Below, one piece after another: positions 1 through 8,329 of a stretch of 36,047 bases of DNA. The notes under the pieces were generated by a model. The model was not told where the DNA came from. It made no database searches and saw only the letters and a program-made list of their open reading frames with translations. Position 1 is the stretch's first letter. Each line of letters opens with the position of its first letter. The stretch comes from a virus, in IMG/VR virus record IMGVR_UViG_3300046169_000105, positions 1-36,047 of that record. One strand, written 5' to 3'. The translations under genes were made by a program, and so were the position numbers.

Positions 1-276
1 AAAGTTAGGATCATCTCCTAGTGCTGCCGCGAGTTCGTTGAGAGTGTTGAGTGTTTCTGGAGCAGAATCTACAACATTAGCAACAGAAGTATCAATATCT
101 GATTGTGTTAATAGTAGATTAGTCGTGTCTGTCAAATCAGAAATATCACTTGGCACAACAGCTGCTGTGGGAGCAACTCTATTCCAAGCGCCATCGCTTG
201 CACTATATACATATTTTTTAGTTCCAGATGTGAGCGTTTGTCCATCTGAAGGTGAGTTTGGAAAATTTACTGGCAT
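1..276 (-). CDS. Tail fibre-like protein, N-terminal 92 residues (cut by window edge)
   Basis: The gene starts at the ATG at 276 and stays open to base 1, so its C-terminus lies outside the window. A good ribosome site (AAAGGA) sits about 8 nt before the start. The N-terminus (MPVNFPNSPSDGQT, then YVYSASDGAW) is the same anchor module seen in the genes starting at 8294, 12355 and 23393. It is followed by a DLTDTTNLL linker and by the module SAPETLNTLNELAAALGDD, which also occurs in the 3121-aa and 916-aa proteins. The shared modules and its position as last gene of the operon suggest another receptor-binding or tail-fibre protein. The exact role is unknown because most of the protein is missing. 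Confidence 0.85.
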   Translation of the reverse strand, partial: MPVNFPNSPSDGQTLTSGTKKYVYSASDGAWNRVAPTAAVVPSDISDLTDTTNLLLTQSDIDTSVANVVDSAPETLNTLNELAAALGDDPNF

Positions 277-280
277 TTAA

Positions 281-475
281 TCAATCCTTTTGTACTGCGA
301 ATGCTGGATTTGATTCAGTTAATGTCCACTGTCCATTCGTAAAGAGACACCATTTTCCTTCTGGAATCTCTGGGGGTGCTTTTCTTGTAAATCCAACTGG
401 AATTCCTATCGTTTCATCCGAAACCTCAAAAACTCCGCCAAAATATTTATTTCCTTTTATTTTATAAATCTTCAT
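281..475 (-). CDS. Small fibre-associated protein, 64 aa
   Basis: This short gene lies between two fibre genes. Its ATG overlaps the stop of the 1525-aa ORF (TAATG at 473-477), and it ends 4 nt before the next start. An AAAGGT ribosome site is 8-9 nt upstream. The protein has a beta-rich look. Its C-terminal half contains PEIPEGKWCLFTNGQWTL, a pattern of the type P-x-IPEGK-x-x-x-F-x-G-x-W that I associate with small tail-fibre-linked or fibre-assembly proteins of marine phages. No enzyme motif, membrane segment or signal peptide is visible. A role as fibre chaperone or fibre tip is inference from position and this pattern. Confidence 0.75.
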   Translation of the reverse strand: MKIYKIKGNKYFGGVFEVSDETIGIPVGFTRKAPPEIPEGKWCLFTNGQWTLTESNPAFAVQKD

Positions 476-3400
476 TAGTGTTTTACCTTTACAAAAATTT
501 TATTTTTAATTAATGAACCAGAATTTACATCCTTTGGATCTCCAAAAGTTCTTTTGCTAACAGTAGGATTCTTTAATCTGACAAACGCTTCTGAGTTTGT
601 ACCAGAAATAAATTTATTGGGTTGGGGGCTGGGCAATCCGTGAGATATATTTGTAACTGATGATGGGCCCGCAAGAGACATGTCTACTGGTTCTATATTA
701 TCTGATACTGGGCCCCTACCTAGAGGATCCCACACCTCTACAACAAATGGCCAATCGTCATTTCCAGTCGTTAGATGGTCACCAGCAGATTCCCGATAAC
801 ACCACACCGCGCCGCCGTCTGCCAAAAATCCGCCCATTTGCATATATGTACTGCCCGAATGATCTTCATAACGCCTTAGCACAGTATTTCCCGCGTTGTT
901 TCCATAGTGTAATAAATCTTGGTATCTATCTCCATTGTTCCAACAAAGATGAGTAGAAGTAAACGAAGGTGTATATCCAGAATATCTATTCATAACCGGC
1001 CTATGTCTTGTGCCCATTTCAATATCGTCATCCGCTGGGGAAATAAATATTTTATCGCCGCCGGAGCTTGGAGCATTGCTTTGTCCTAAATTACTACCAT
1101 TCATTATCGACTCGACTGATCCCCAATATGAATTATTTGTTGGGTCGCTTTCAAACGATGGATTCTCATTAAATCTGTATACTCTGTAGCCATATGTAAA
1201 GTTTCCTGTTACATGAATTTGATAGTTTCCAGAAGGATGCCATTCAACATCATGTGCCGCAAATCCAGAAGAGTCTGTTAATTTTGTAAATGGAACTGTG
1301 AATTTCCTAAGAGAAACATTATCCCAATTTCCATCATAATACCAAATTTCAATTCCATTATTCCCTGCTACACAAAAATGAGCACCATCTTGATGGAATT
1401 TCATTGAATATATGTTGCTATGATTTGGGCAGTTAATATAAGATGAATTATATGGAAATCCTAAATTAATGTCAAATTCCGCATATGTTATTTGACCATA
1501 ACGCTGTGAGCTCTCAGAAATCATATATCTTCCATCTGGAGTCCAATGGGTGCTTTTTAATGAAGAACCTGTATTATCTCGCCAATAGCTGGTGCTACTA
1601 ATATAACTATTCAACCAATCTCCATAACCATTTTCTAAATCAAATCTCTTGGCAGACAAATATCCATATCCAGAAAATGCTACAATGTTGTGAATTGGAT
1701 GAATTAGAGAAATCTGGGGCTCCGAGCTATGAACAGCATATGGATCAGCAGTATTTGGTAGCATTTCATATACACCATCCACATCATCTATTTTATAAAG
1801 TCTCCATATATCATAGTTATAGTTGTTTTCATTGGCGTTTTGTTGAGATGGGTGTCTGTTTTTCATCCCAACACTTAACAACTGAAATCTACTTTTTGTT
1901 TCAGTAGTTGTAGAAGCGTTGGTTTCCACTAATTCTGGAATCATAAACTCCGTTGTTGCGTCATATAGATCAGAATATTCTGTTCCTTGAACATCCGTTG
2001 AAGTGAATATAGCACCGCCGGTGCCGCCCACTGCCAACAGATTTGCATCTGAACTCATTTCTTCGAAGTGAGATGTAACGCCGGTGTCTGCCTTTGTCCA
2101 ATTAGTTAAATTCGTGCTGTGAAATAAATTTCCATCATTTCCTGCTACATACCACTTGGCTCCATCAAATGTCACTGCATTTAAATCGCCATTGAACTCT
2201 GCAAGAGTAACTGTTGACCAAGACGATCCACCATTTGTAGAATAGTAAATTTTTCCACTACCCCCAACCGCAACAAATGTATCTGTTCCAGCATCATATT
2301 CTACTCTGGTAATTGCACCGCCAACATTACCTCTATCTGATGCATTTGTTTTGAAATTCGCGCTTGCTCTATCTGTAATTTTCCAAAACTTTCCAGCATC
2401 GTTGAAGCAGTAAAACTTTGAGTCCGCTGGGCGAAAGGCAACATCTCCCATATTTGAATATGGTGTCGTAATTCCTCTCCAAGTATTTCCCTGATCGTGA
2501 GAAATATATCCATGCGATGTACCAATGGCAAGCCAGTTTCCTCCAGATGTAAGGAAATTTCTTATACTTAAAGTGTCTCCGCCAACATCTGGTGTATGTT
2601 CAGTCCAAGTTGATAGATCGGCAGAAGTCCAAATAGCATTATTTCCCTGTAGAAGATATACATTGTTTACTGAATCCCATTGTACATCGTAGAGATTTTT
2701 TCCTGTTCCCATTGTTTCAGAATGGTCTGTCCAAGTAACTCCATCATCAGTGCTGCTATATAATTTGCTACTATTTCTACCTACGAATAATTTATTGTTT
2801 TGATATGTTATGAAATATAAGCTTGCCCCAGTTGGGTCTGGAGTTCCCGCTGATGAAAAAGATTCTCCAGCATCTGTTGATACATGAACTTGTGTCAAAT
2901 TTGTATTTGAGCTATGAGGAACAAGTGCAAAAAACTTTCCATTGTTGTTACTACACATTGATCGTGCGTTTTGGCCATGTAGATATGTAATAGAAAATGG
3001 AGAAGCACCATTATTTACCATTGACATGGATATGAATTTATCTGTACTTTTCCAGACTTTCCCATTTTCACTTGTGGATATTAACCAAGTATCTGTACTT
3101 GAATCGTATGCAGCTGCCTCCATACTGACATAATTTGATGAATCTTGGTTGTTTAGTGTATATTGGCTACCTTTTCCATTATCGCCAACATTTACCAAAT
3201 CAACAGTGGCGGTGCTCTGATCAAAGTTGTTATTATCATCAAATTTTTGAATACGAGTTGTTCTATTATAACTACCAGATGATCTAGAAACCACAACTCC
3301 ACCACCACTAAACATTTGTCCATAATGGGAAGATTTGTTAGTATATTTCATAGTTCCGTCTGATGGATCAATAATCGCGCCACTTATGCTTACTCTAAAG

Positions 3401-5052
3401 TTTCCATCTGGGGTCAACATATGTATAAACGGATTGGGCCTTGACCAAGTAGAGGGCCGCGTGATCACTTTTCCATGAGTATAAAAATTCCAATCATCAT
3501 CCCAAGGATCTTTTGTAAATTCCATTAATGTGCCGGTGCTACATGCAAGAACCCATGTTGAATAATCTGCATTGGCAGTGATATCCATAATGCTCATGTT
3601 AATGGGCATAAATCTTTTTTTCCAATTTATCAAATCATCGGAAACTAAGAGGGGTACGCTGCCACTGGAGCAGGCATAATATTTATTGTTTATTTTTCTG
3701 ATTCTATTGTAGCCATCTGCTGAAATATTTGTAGTTGCTCCAACATGATAGTCGAGTCTTCCCATTTTTGTCCAGTCGTTTGATTTTACTACTGTGGCAT
3801 AACTATAATTTCCAACTAAGCAAACTTCTCCATTGTCTAATGGTAAACAATTGTACATCGTATAGTCATTACTCCAAGCATATTCGAAAATTTGTGCAAA
3901 TTCATCTGATTTTTGATAAGACCAAGACTTCAAGTCTGGTGAGGTCATTACCCAGCCTTCAGCAGGAAGTCCGACATATAAATTTTGTGTAGAATCCCAC
4001 CATATATACCTTGGGTAATATCTGGCATTCCATTTTCCTTGGCCATAACCAACTTTCCATGTCAATCCATCATCTGACCATGATATACCAAATACAGCGG
4101 AATTTGTTGAGGTTAAGATAAATTTTCCATTCTCATATGTAAATGTTCTATCGCCGCCCATGCTGCCGCGCAGCGTATTTGGAGATGATAATAATTCCCA
4201 TTCTTCTAAATCTGCGGATAGCATAGGTACTTTATCATACCTATCGTAATTGCCTCTTGCATCCCAATATACCCATTTAGCTAAATCAGGTTCCCATTTA
4301 ATTCTTGGATAATCTGAGTTCAATCTTTGATTTTTACTAGTAAACGAAGTGCAATCTGTTGTTTCCCAAAATTGTGAATTATGGGTACTAACAAATACAA
4401 ATTTATTTCCATCTGACGCAATATCAACAAAATTTCGTCTATATATGTTTATTGTATCCCAATTATTATTACCACCATCTTGGGGATAATAAACTTTATT
4501 GGCATCCATATTTGGCGCCCATACAAGAGCGGAAGATTGTGCTAGTTTTTTCTTATTTCCGTTTGCGTCTAGCATCAACGCATCTCGCTCGTTTTGGTTT
4601 TGAACATGTATTATATCTTGATTGTATGGTATATATTTCTGGTCAATATAATTAGCGCCAAAATCAGAACCATCCTTTGCTGGTGGCATTTCTTTTGTTG
4701 TCCAGTTAGTTCCATCTGATGACCATGCAACCCATTGATTCGTTCCAACAACCATCCACAAACCAGCACCAGCATTCCATGCTGCTGCATACCAGCTCGT
4801 CGTACTGCTTCCGACTAAAAGAGGGGTCAAGTCTATTGAAGTCCAAGTTGTTCCATCAATACTGTGGGCAATATATCCACTCTCTAGGGGTAGCATATAT
4901 TTTGGTTGGCCTGCACCGGCCGCCGCATTGAATGCAATTCCACCCAATTTCTTGCTTGCTGGAAGACCATTTGCACCCATGGCAATTGATGTTTTAGTTG
5001 CCCAATGGTCATTAGACCATGACATTCCGCCTGGACTTACTACCAACGGCAT
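475..5052 (-). CDS. Giant Asp-box/BNR repeat tail fibre, C-terminal 1525 aa (probably continuous with the gene at 5132-6319)
   Basis: The long ORF is built of repeats with Asp-box signatures (S-x-D-x-G-x-x-W), for example SSDGTNW, SDDGLTW, STDDGVTW, SHDQGNTW and STNGGSSW. These resemble BNR/sialidase and Ycf48-type beta-propellers. After about residue 1090 the pattern changes to WD-like blades such as WTPDGRYMIS and WHPSGNY. The section YDATTEFMI...VETN resembles the C-terminal region of the 465-aa paralogue (FDTSTQFYI...VETN). The listed ATG at 5052 has no ribosome site. The same frame stays open upstream to a TAA at 5170-5172 and adds about 39 plausible residues that continue the upstream ORF after a +1 shift. 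The real product is therefore probably one protein of about 1950 aa. Host-surface glycan binding is inferred. Confidence 0.85.
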   Translation of the reverse strand: MPLVVSPGGMSWSNDHWATKTSIAMGANGLPASKKLGGIAFNAAAGAGQPKYMLPLESGYIAHSIDGTTWTSIDLTPLLVGSSTTSWYAAAWNAGAGLWMVVGTNQWVAWSSDGTNWTTKEMPPAKDGSDFGANYIDQKYIPYNQDIIHVQNQNERDALMLDANGNKKKLAQSSALVWAPNMDANKVYYPQDGGNNNWDTINIYRRNFVDIASDGNKFVFVSTHNSQFWETTDCTSFTSKNQRLNSDYPRIKWEPDLAKWVYWDARGNYDRYDKVPMLSADLEEWELLSSPNTLRGSMGGDRTFTYENGKFILTSTNSAVFGISWSDDGLTWKVGYGQGKWNARYYPRYIWWDSTQNLYVGLPAEGWVMTSPDLKSWSYQKSDEFAQIFEYAWSNDYTMYNCLPLDNGEVCLVGNYSYATVVKSNDWTKMGRLDYHVGATTNISADGYNRIRKINNKYYACSSGSVPLLVSDDLINWKKRFMPINMSIMDITANADYSTWVLACSTGTLMEFTKDPWDDDWNFYTHGKVITRPSTWSRPNPFIHMLTPDGNFRVSISGAIIDPSDGTMKYTNKSSHYGQMFSGGGVVVSRSSGSYNRTTRIQKFDDNNNFDQSTATVDLVNVGDNGKGSQYTLNNQDSSNYVSMEAAAYDSSTDTWLISTSENGKVWKSTDKFISMSMVNNGASPFSITYLHGQNARSMCSNNNGKFFALVPHSSNTNLTQVHVSTDAGESFSSAGTPDPTGASLYFITYQNNKLFVGRNSSKLYSSTDDGVTWTDHSETMGTGKNLYDVQWDSVNNVYLLQGNNAIWTSADLSTWTEHTPDVGGDTLSIRNFLTSGGNWLAIGTSHGYISHDQGNTWRGITTPYSNMGDVAFRPADSKFYCFNDAGKFWKITDRASANFKTNASDRGNVGGAITRVEYDAGTDTFVAVGGSGKIYYSTNGGSSWSTVTLAEFNGDLNAVTFDGAKWYVAGNDGNLFHSTNLTNWTKADTGVTSHFEEMSSDANLLAVGGTGGAIFTSTDVQGTEYSDLYDATTEFMIPELVETNASTTTETKSRFQLLSVGMKNRHPSQQNANENNYNYDIWRLYKIDDVDGVYEMLPNTADPYAVHSSEPQISLIHPIHNIVAFSGYGYLSAKRFDLENGYGDWLNSYISSTSYWRDNTGSSLKSTHWTPDGRYMISESSQRYGQITYAEFDINLGFPYNSSYINCPNHSNIYSMKFHQDGAHFCVAGNNGIEIWYYDGNWDNVSLRKFTVPFTKLTDSSGFAAHDVEWHPSGNYQIHVTGNFTYGYRVYRFNENPSFESDPTNNSYWGSVESIMNGSNLGQSNAPSSGGDKIFISPADDDIEMGTRHRPVMNRYSGYTPSFTSTHLCWNNGDRYQDLLHYGNNAGNTVLRRYEDHSGSTYMQMGGFLADGGAVWCYRESAGDHLTTGNDDWPFVVEVWDPLGRGPVSDNIEPVDMSLAGPSSVTNISHGLPSPQPNKFISGTNSEAFVRLKNPTVSKRTFGDPKDVNSGSLIKNKIFVKVKH

Positions 5053-5131
5053 ATTTTGGATTGGATCTATATAAAATCTTGCCTGTCTGCTACTTACATT
5101 ATCTGTATCGTATATTGTAACCTTGCCGGTG

Positions 5132-6319
5132 TTAGTGAATGTCGGGGCAGCTGCAGTAGGGGTCTGCGCTTACATATGTATTACTTCCTTCCCATAAATA
5201 ATAATGGGAATTCCAATATCCAACTAAAGTGACTTTACTAGGTATTCCTGAAGTATCTTGTGTTGGATTCAAGTAAGCAAAGGATTTGTGAATGCCGCCT
5301 GGTGGTATAATATTTCCATAATCGTATCCGCCCCACATATGCCCTGTGTTTGGATGATAAAAATACTCTACTCCAAACCAACCGCTCAGCGATGAGCCGC
5401 TTATCTGGCCATATTTTTGCGAACTTTTTGTCCAAGTCACTCCATCATCAGTACTTCTAAACACTATTCCTTTATGTATAACTACCCAAACGCCGCCACC
5501 ATATTTTACACCGTTACTGATGCCATAACTATTCCCAGTAATTCTATCTGCATCACTTCCAGAACCTGTGTATTTTTCTTCCCAATTGATTCCATCAGTA
5601 GATCTCATAATACAACAACGGTTTTGTGATAGTCTATCATCACCTCTGCGAGATATGATAAAAACTCCATTTCCAAAACCAACACCGTGTATAAAGCTAT
5701 AAGGATTTGGAACTGTTGCATCTGTCCAAGTTGCTCCGCCATCTGTTGAATACATTACCCCAGTTGAATGATAGTATGTCGCCACCCAAACACCATTTCC
5801 ATAGGCAATTCCTGTGAAATCATCAGCACTAGATGATTTGCTTTCGAGAAGTGTTCCAGTAAAATCACAATGCGTCCAAGTTTTTCCTTTATCTGTGGAG
5901 TACTTTGCGTTTTTGTTGGGCCCGACTGCTACAATACCATTAGAACCATCCCACCCAATAACATGAAATTCTCCAGTGCTACCATGGTCGCCGTTTGCAA
6001 AAGTAGTTCCGCCATCAGTCGAGACAATTCTATCTCCACTTGCCATCACCATCACTTTTTGCCCATCGACAATTATATTAGTGTAAGTGTCTGTGGTTGG
6101 AGCTGTTTGGGATGTAAATGGAGTTGCACCAATATCTCCCAAGTAATTAGAAAACTCTGGATATTGCGATTTAGAATATATTTTATTTGCTTCCAACCAA
6201 GTGCCTTCTTTATCTGTTATAGATGCAGAAATGTTTCCTAATCCTTCGGGGCCAGGAGACTTTTTCCTAATAGTTCCTATTGGTAGTTTTGATTGGTTGA
6301 TATTAGAGAGTTTTGCCAT
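5132..6319 (-). CDS. Asp-box repeat tail fibre, N-terminal part (395 aa as read)
   Basis: The start at 6319 has an AAAGGC ribosome site, and the MAKL start resembles the MARL start of the neighbouring paralogue. About 75 N-terminal residues form an anchor-like region (GTWLEANKIYSKSQYPEFSNYLGDIG in outline) that matches a similar stretch in the 465-aa protein (NRADFPELFSKIG). Asp-box blades follow: STDGGTTF, STDKGKTW, STDGGATW, STDGINW and STDDGVTW. The last residues look unlike the rest of the protein, and a one-base shift restores a normal continuation into the 1525-aa ORF. I read this as the 5' part of one long fibre gene whose frame is broken or programmed near 5160. Confidence 0.8.
   Translation of the reverse strand: MAKLSNINQSKLPIGTIRKKSPGPEGLGNISASITDKEGTWLEANKIYSKSQYPEFSNYLGDIGATPFTSQTAPTTDTYTNIIVDGQKVMVMASGDRIVSTDGGTTFANGDHGSTGEFHVIGWDGSNGIVAVGPNKNAKYSTDKGKTWTHCDFTGTLLESKSSSADDFTGIAYGNGVWVATYYHSTGVMYSTDGGATWTDATVPNPYSFIHGVGFGNGVFIISRRGDDRLSQNRCCIMRSTDGINWEEKYTGSGSDADRITGNSYGISNGVKYGGGVWVVIHKGIVFRSTDDGVTWTKSSQKYGQISGSSLSGWFGVEYFYHPNTGHMWGGYDYGNIIPPGGIHKSFAYLNPTQDTSGIPSKVTLVGYWNSHYYLWEGSNTYVSADPYCSCPDIH
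5158..5164 (-). other. +1 frameshift site joining two halves of a fibre gene
   Basis: On the minus strand the sequence reads GCA GAC CCC TAC in the frame of the upstream 395-aa ORF, which then ends after 12 atypical, Cys-rich residues (PYCSCPDIH and stop). Skipping the T after CCC moves into the downstream frame and gives SADPTAAAPTFTNTGKV, typical fibre-linker sequence running without a stop into the 1525-aa ORF. CCC-T is a recognised type of +1 slippery sequence. Equally possible are a natural one-base insertion or an assembly error in the four-base G run on the plus strand. Confidence 0.7.
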
Positions 6320-6321
6320 TT

Positions 6322-7719
6322 TTAGCTTGCCTTTACATAAGATTTAATATGTGCTTTAGATGTTCCTGTTGGAATTCCATTAATTGTGAAGTTTGTTTCT
6401 ACTGAACTTGCAATATAAAACTGTGTACTGGTGTCGAAATCATCAGAAAAAACTTGCGTATTATCTGTAAAACTATTAACAGCCAAAAGTTTTCCGCCGC
6501 GATTGCCTGTTAAAAATAGCCAACGACTTCCAATGCTGTCATATACAATATCTTTAATAGGTTCTGGTTGGTTCATTGCAACTGGGGCCCAAGAGATTCC
6601 ATCATTCAAAGAAACTGAGACCCTACCTTTCCTTGTCAAATATATCCATACTCCATTCAAATATCTTAATTTTGTTATATCATCATTGGTTCCGCTTTCT
6701 AATTGTGTCCATGACTGCGTATCTGTAGAATATGCTAAAACCCCTCTTGTTCCAGCATACATAAATCTGCCATTCCCATAATCAATTGTTACTGGATACG
6801 ATGAACCATGATTGTTAGTTTGATAAAATGGATTTGATGTTACATTAGACCACCCACCAAAGTTGCCAGAGGCTCCTCGAGCTCCTATATATCCATGACT
6901 TGTTGCGGTATTACGCTTTTCTAACCCGACGGCTACAGAATACCAAGTTCCGTTGGACGCCAGACCAGAAGCAATATCTAATATTTGAGTCACGTTATCT
7001 CCCAAACTATTCAAGCCTGAATACCCTGTGAATGCACCATTACTATACCACATAGAACTGCTATTATATACGTGCCAAAGAAAATACCCGCCGTCCTCTG
7101 TGGCGGTTAGTTTCACCCATCGAAAGCAATTTACGATATCATTACTCATTCCTAAAGTTACAGTTGTCCATGTAACTCCATCTGTTGAATATTTTGCAAT
7201 ATAATCTCTTGGATTAATTCCCCCGTCAAAATCGCTATTAATCCGATACATCGCAACAAAATAATAATTGTCATCGAATTCAGACTGTCCATAAGATACA
7301 CCGACACACCGGGCCCGAAGTTTATTATAGTTTGCGTCACTAGTTTCAACATTTTGGTGTAATGTCCATGTTGGATTTGCCACAGTAATATCTGTGGATG
7401 TTGCTGTTGATGCATTCACTCCGTCTAGGCCAATTACCCAAGTTCCAGCCCCATCTGTTGCAATATGAGATGGACGATATTTACTTTTTACTAGGGGAGA
7501 ATCTACCAATTGTGATTTGGTCACTTTATTATGGCCAATTTTTGAAAATAACTCTGGAAAATCTGCTCTATTTTTTGTTTGATTTGGAGTAATATATCCA
7601 TTTTTTTCTTCGCCAATTGCTCCTGCTCCACCGACACCTGCTTCGGTGTCTAAAATATCACTTTCAAATGTTCCGATATCAGCCCCAGAACTTCCTAAAA
7701 ATTTTCTTAATCTGGCCAT
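6322..7719 (-). CDS. Asp-box repeat tail fibre paralogue, 465 aa
   Basis: I place the start at the ATG at 7719 (MARLRKFLGSSG). It overlaps the stop of the upstream gene as TAATG and has GGAG about 8-12 nt before it. An in-frame ATG at 7734 would add only MENNL and leave the GGAG inside the gene. The protein has an N-terminal anchor region (residues 1-75) like that of the next gene, then widely spaced Asp-box blades (STDGVTW, STDTQSW, SLNDGISW). A C-terminal module FDTSTQFYIASSVETN is shared with the 1525-aa ORF. It looks like a shorter paralogue of its downstream neighbour, so this locus may have grown by duplication. Receptor binding is inferred. Confidence 0.85.
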   Translation of the reverse strand: MARLRKFLGSSGADIGTFESDILDTEAGVGGAGAIGEEKNGYITPNQTKNRADFPELFSKIGHNKVTKSQLVDSPLVKSKYRPSHIATDGAGTWVIGLDGVNASTATSTDITVANPTWTLHQNVETSDANYNKLRARCVGVSYGQSEFDDNYYFVAMYRINSDFDGGINPRDYIAKYSTDGVTWTTVTLGMSNDIVNCFRWVKLTATEDGGYFLWHVYNSSSMWYSNGAFTGYSGLNSLGDNVTQILDIASGLASNGTWYSVAVGLEKRNTATSHGYIGARGASGNFGGWSNVTSNPFYQTNNHGSSYPVTIDYGNGRFMYAGTRGVLAYSTDTQSWTQLESGTNDDITKLRYLNGVWIYLTRKGRVSVSLNDGISWAPVAMNQPEPIKDIVYDSIGSRWLFLTGNRGGKLLAVNSFTDNTQVFSDDFDTSTQFYIASSVETNFTINGIPTGTSKAHIKSYVKAS

Positions 7720-8294
7720 TAGATTGTTCTCCATCCTAGTGTCGAGTCTACATAAATTAGTTCAACAGCAACATCAGCAACATCGAGAGTTAAATCTTCA
7801 TCCAACCCCATGATTTTATGGCCATTTCTTGCAACCACATTTGTAAGCAAGTCATTAGCGACAACAATGCCAATATTATCTCCAAGACTTGCTGATGATG
7901 GTAATGTTACTGTAGTTGTTGCGACATTTGTTAATATGTATTGATTTCCAGATACTGCTGTCTGAGTTGTTCCAGTTACTATTGATGCAGAAAGGCCACC
8001 GCCCCCGCCTCCGCCGCCACCGAGCAATCCACCAGTATCTGTTAGATCTCCAACATCTGCTGGGATAGTGGGTTTGTTTGTTAAGACACTTCCAGTGTAA
8101 TTAATATTTCCTGTTAATTCAGAATAATTATCAACCAATAAGTTTGTACTGTCGGTTAGGTCAGAAACATCAGTGACTGTAGTTGCTGGAGTGACAATTT
8201 TCCATGCACCTTTTGTTGCATTGTATTTATATACCCGGCCGCTAGATGAGAAGGTTTGATTGTCGCTCGGCGAGTTTGGAAAGTTTACTGGCAT
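7719..8294 (-). CDS. Poly-Gly linker tail fibre protein, 191 aa
   Basis: First gene of the third late unit, 27 nt after a TATAAATA box and with an AGAGGA ribosome site. Residues 1-35 are the shared anchor module (MPVNFPNSPSDNQT, YKYNATKGAW). Two DLTD-x-x-x-LL linkers and a run of nine glycines follow. The C-terminal 90 residues (from SASIVTGTTQTAVSG to TLGWRTI) form a compact, probably beta-rich domain (TVTLPSSASLGDNIGIVVAN) of a kind found at the ends of phage fibres. No enzyme motif is visible. A short fibre or fibre-tip protein is most likely. Confidence 0.8.
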   Translation of the reverse strand: MPVNFPNSPSDNQTFSSSGRVYKYNATKGAWKIVTPATTVTDVSDLTDSTNLLVDNYSELTGNINYTGSVLTNKPTIPADVGDLTDTGGLLGGGGGGGGGLSASIVTGTTQTAVSGNQYILTNVATTTVTLPSSASLGDNIGIVVANDLLTNVVARNGHKIMGLDEDLTLDVADVAVELIYVDSTLGWRTI

Positions 8295-8321
8295 TTTATG
8301 CTTCCTCTAATTTATTTCTAC

Positions 8322-8329
8322 TATTTATA
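8322..8329 (-). promoter_or_regulatory. T4-type late promoter box TATAAATA
   Basis: The minus strand reads TATAAATA exactly, the T4 late-promoter -10 consensus. It lies in the short gap between the 1341-aa gene and the 191-aa gene, 27 nt before the latter's ATG. The same box with similar spacing precedes the genes at 21730, 26155 and 31772. Confidence 0.75.

Noticed and set aside
660-956. Rightward ORFs inside 1-26155 (for example 660-956, 20468-20917, 21309-21737)
   Set aside because: They lie opposite long, clearly coding fibre genes, lack ribosome sites and show low-complexity antisense composition.
6322-7734. Start of the 465-aa fibre at the upstream ATG (7734)
   Set aside because: The GGAG ribosome site fits the ATG at 7719, which also gives the usual TAATG overlap and a MARL start like the MAKL of its paralogue.
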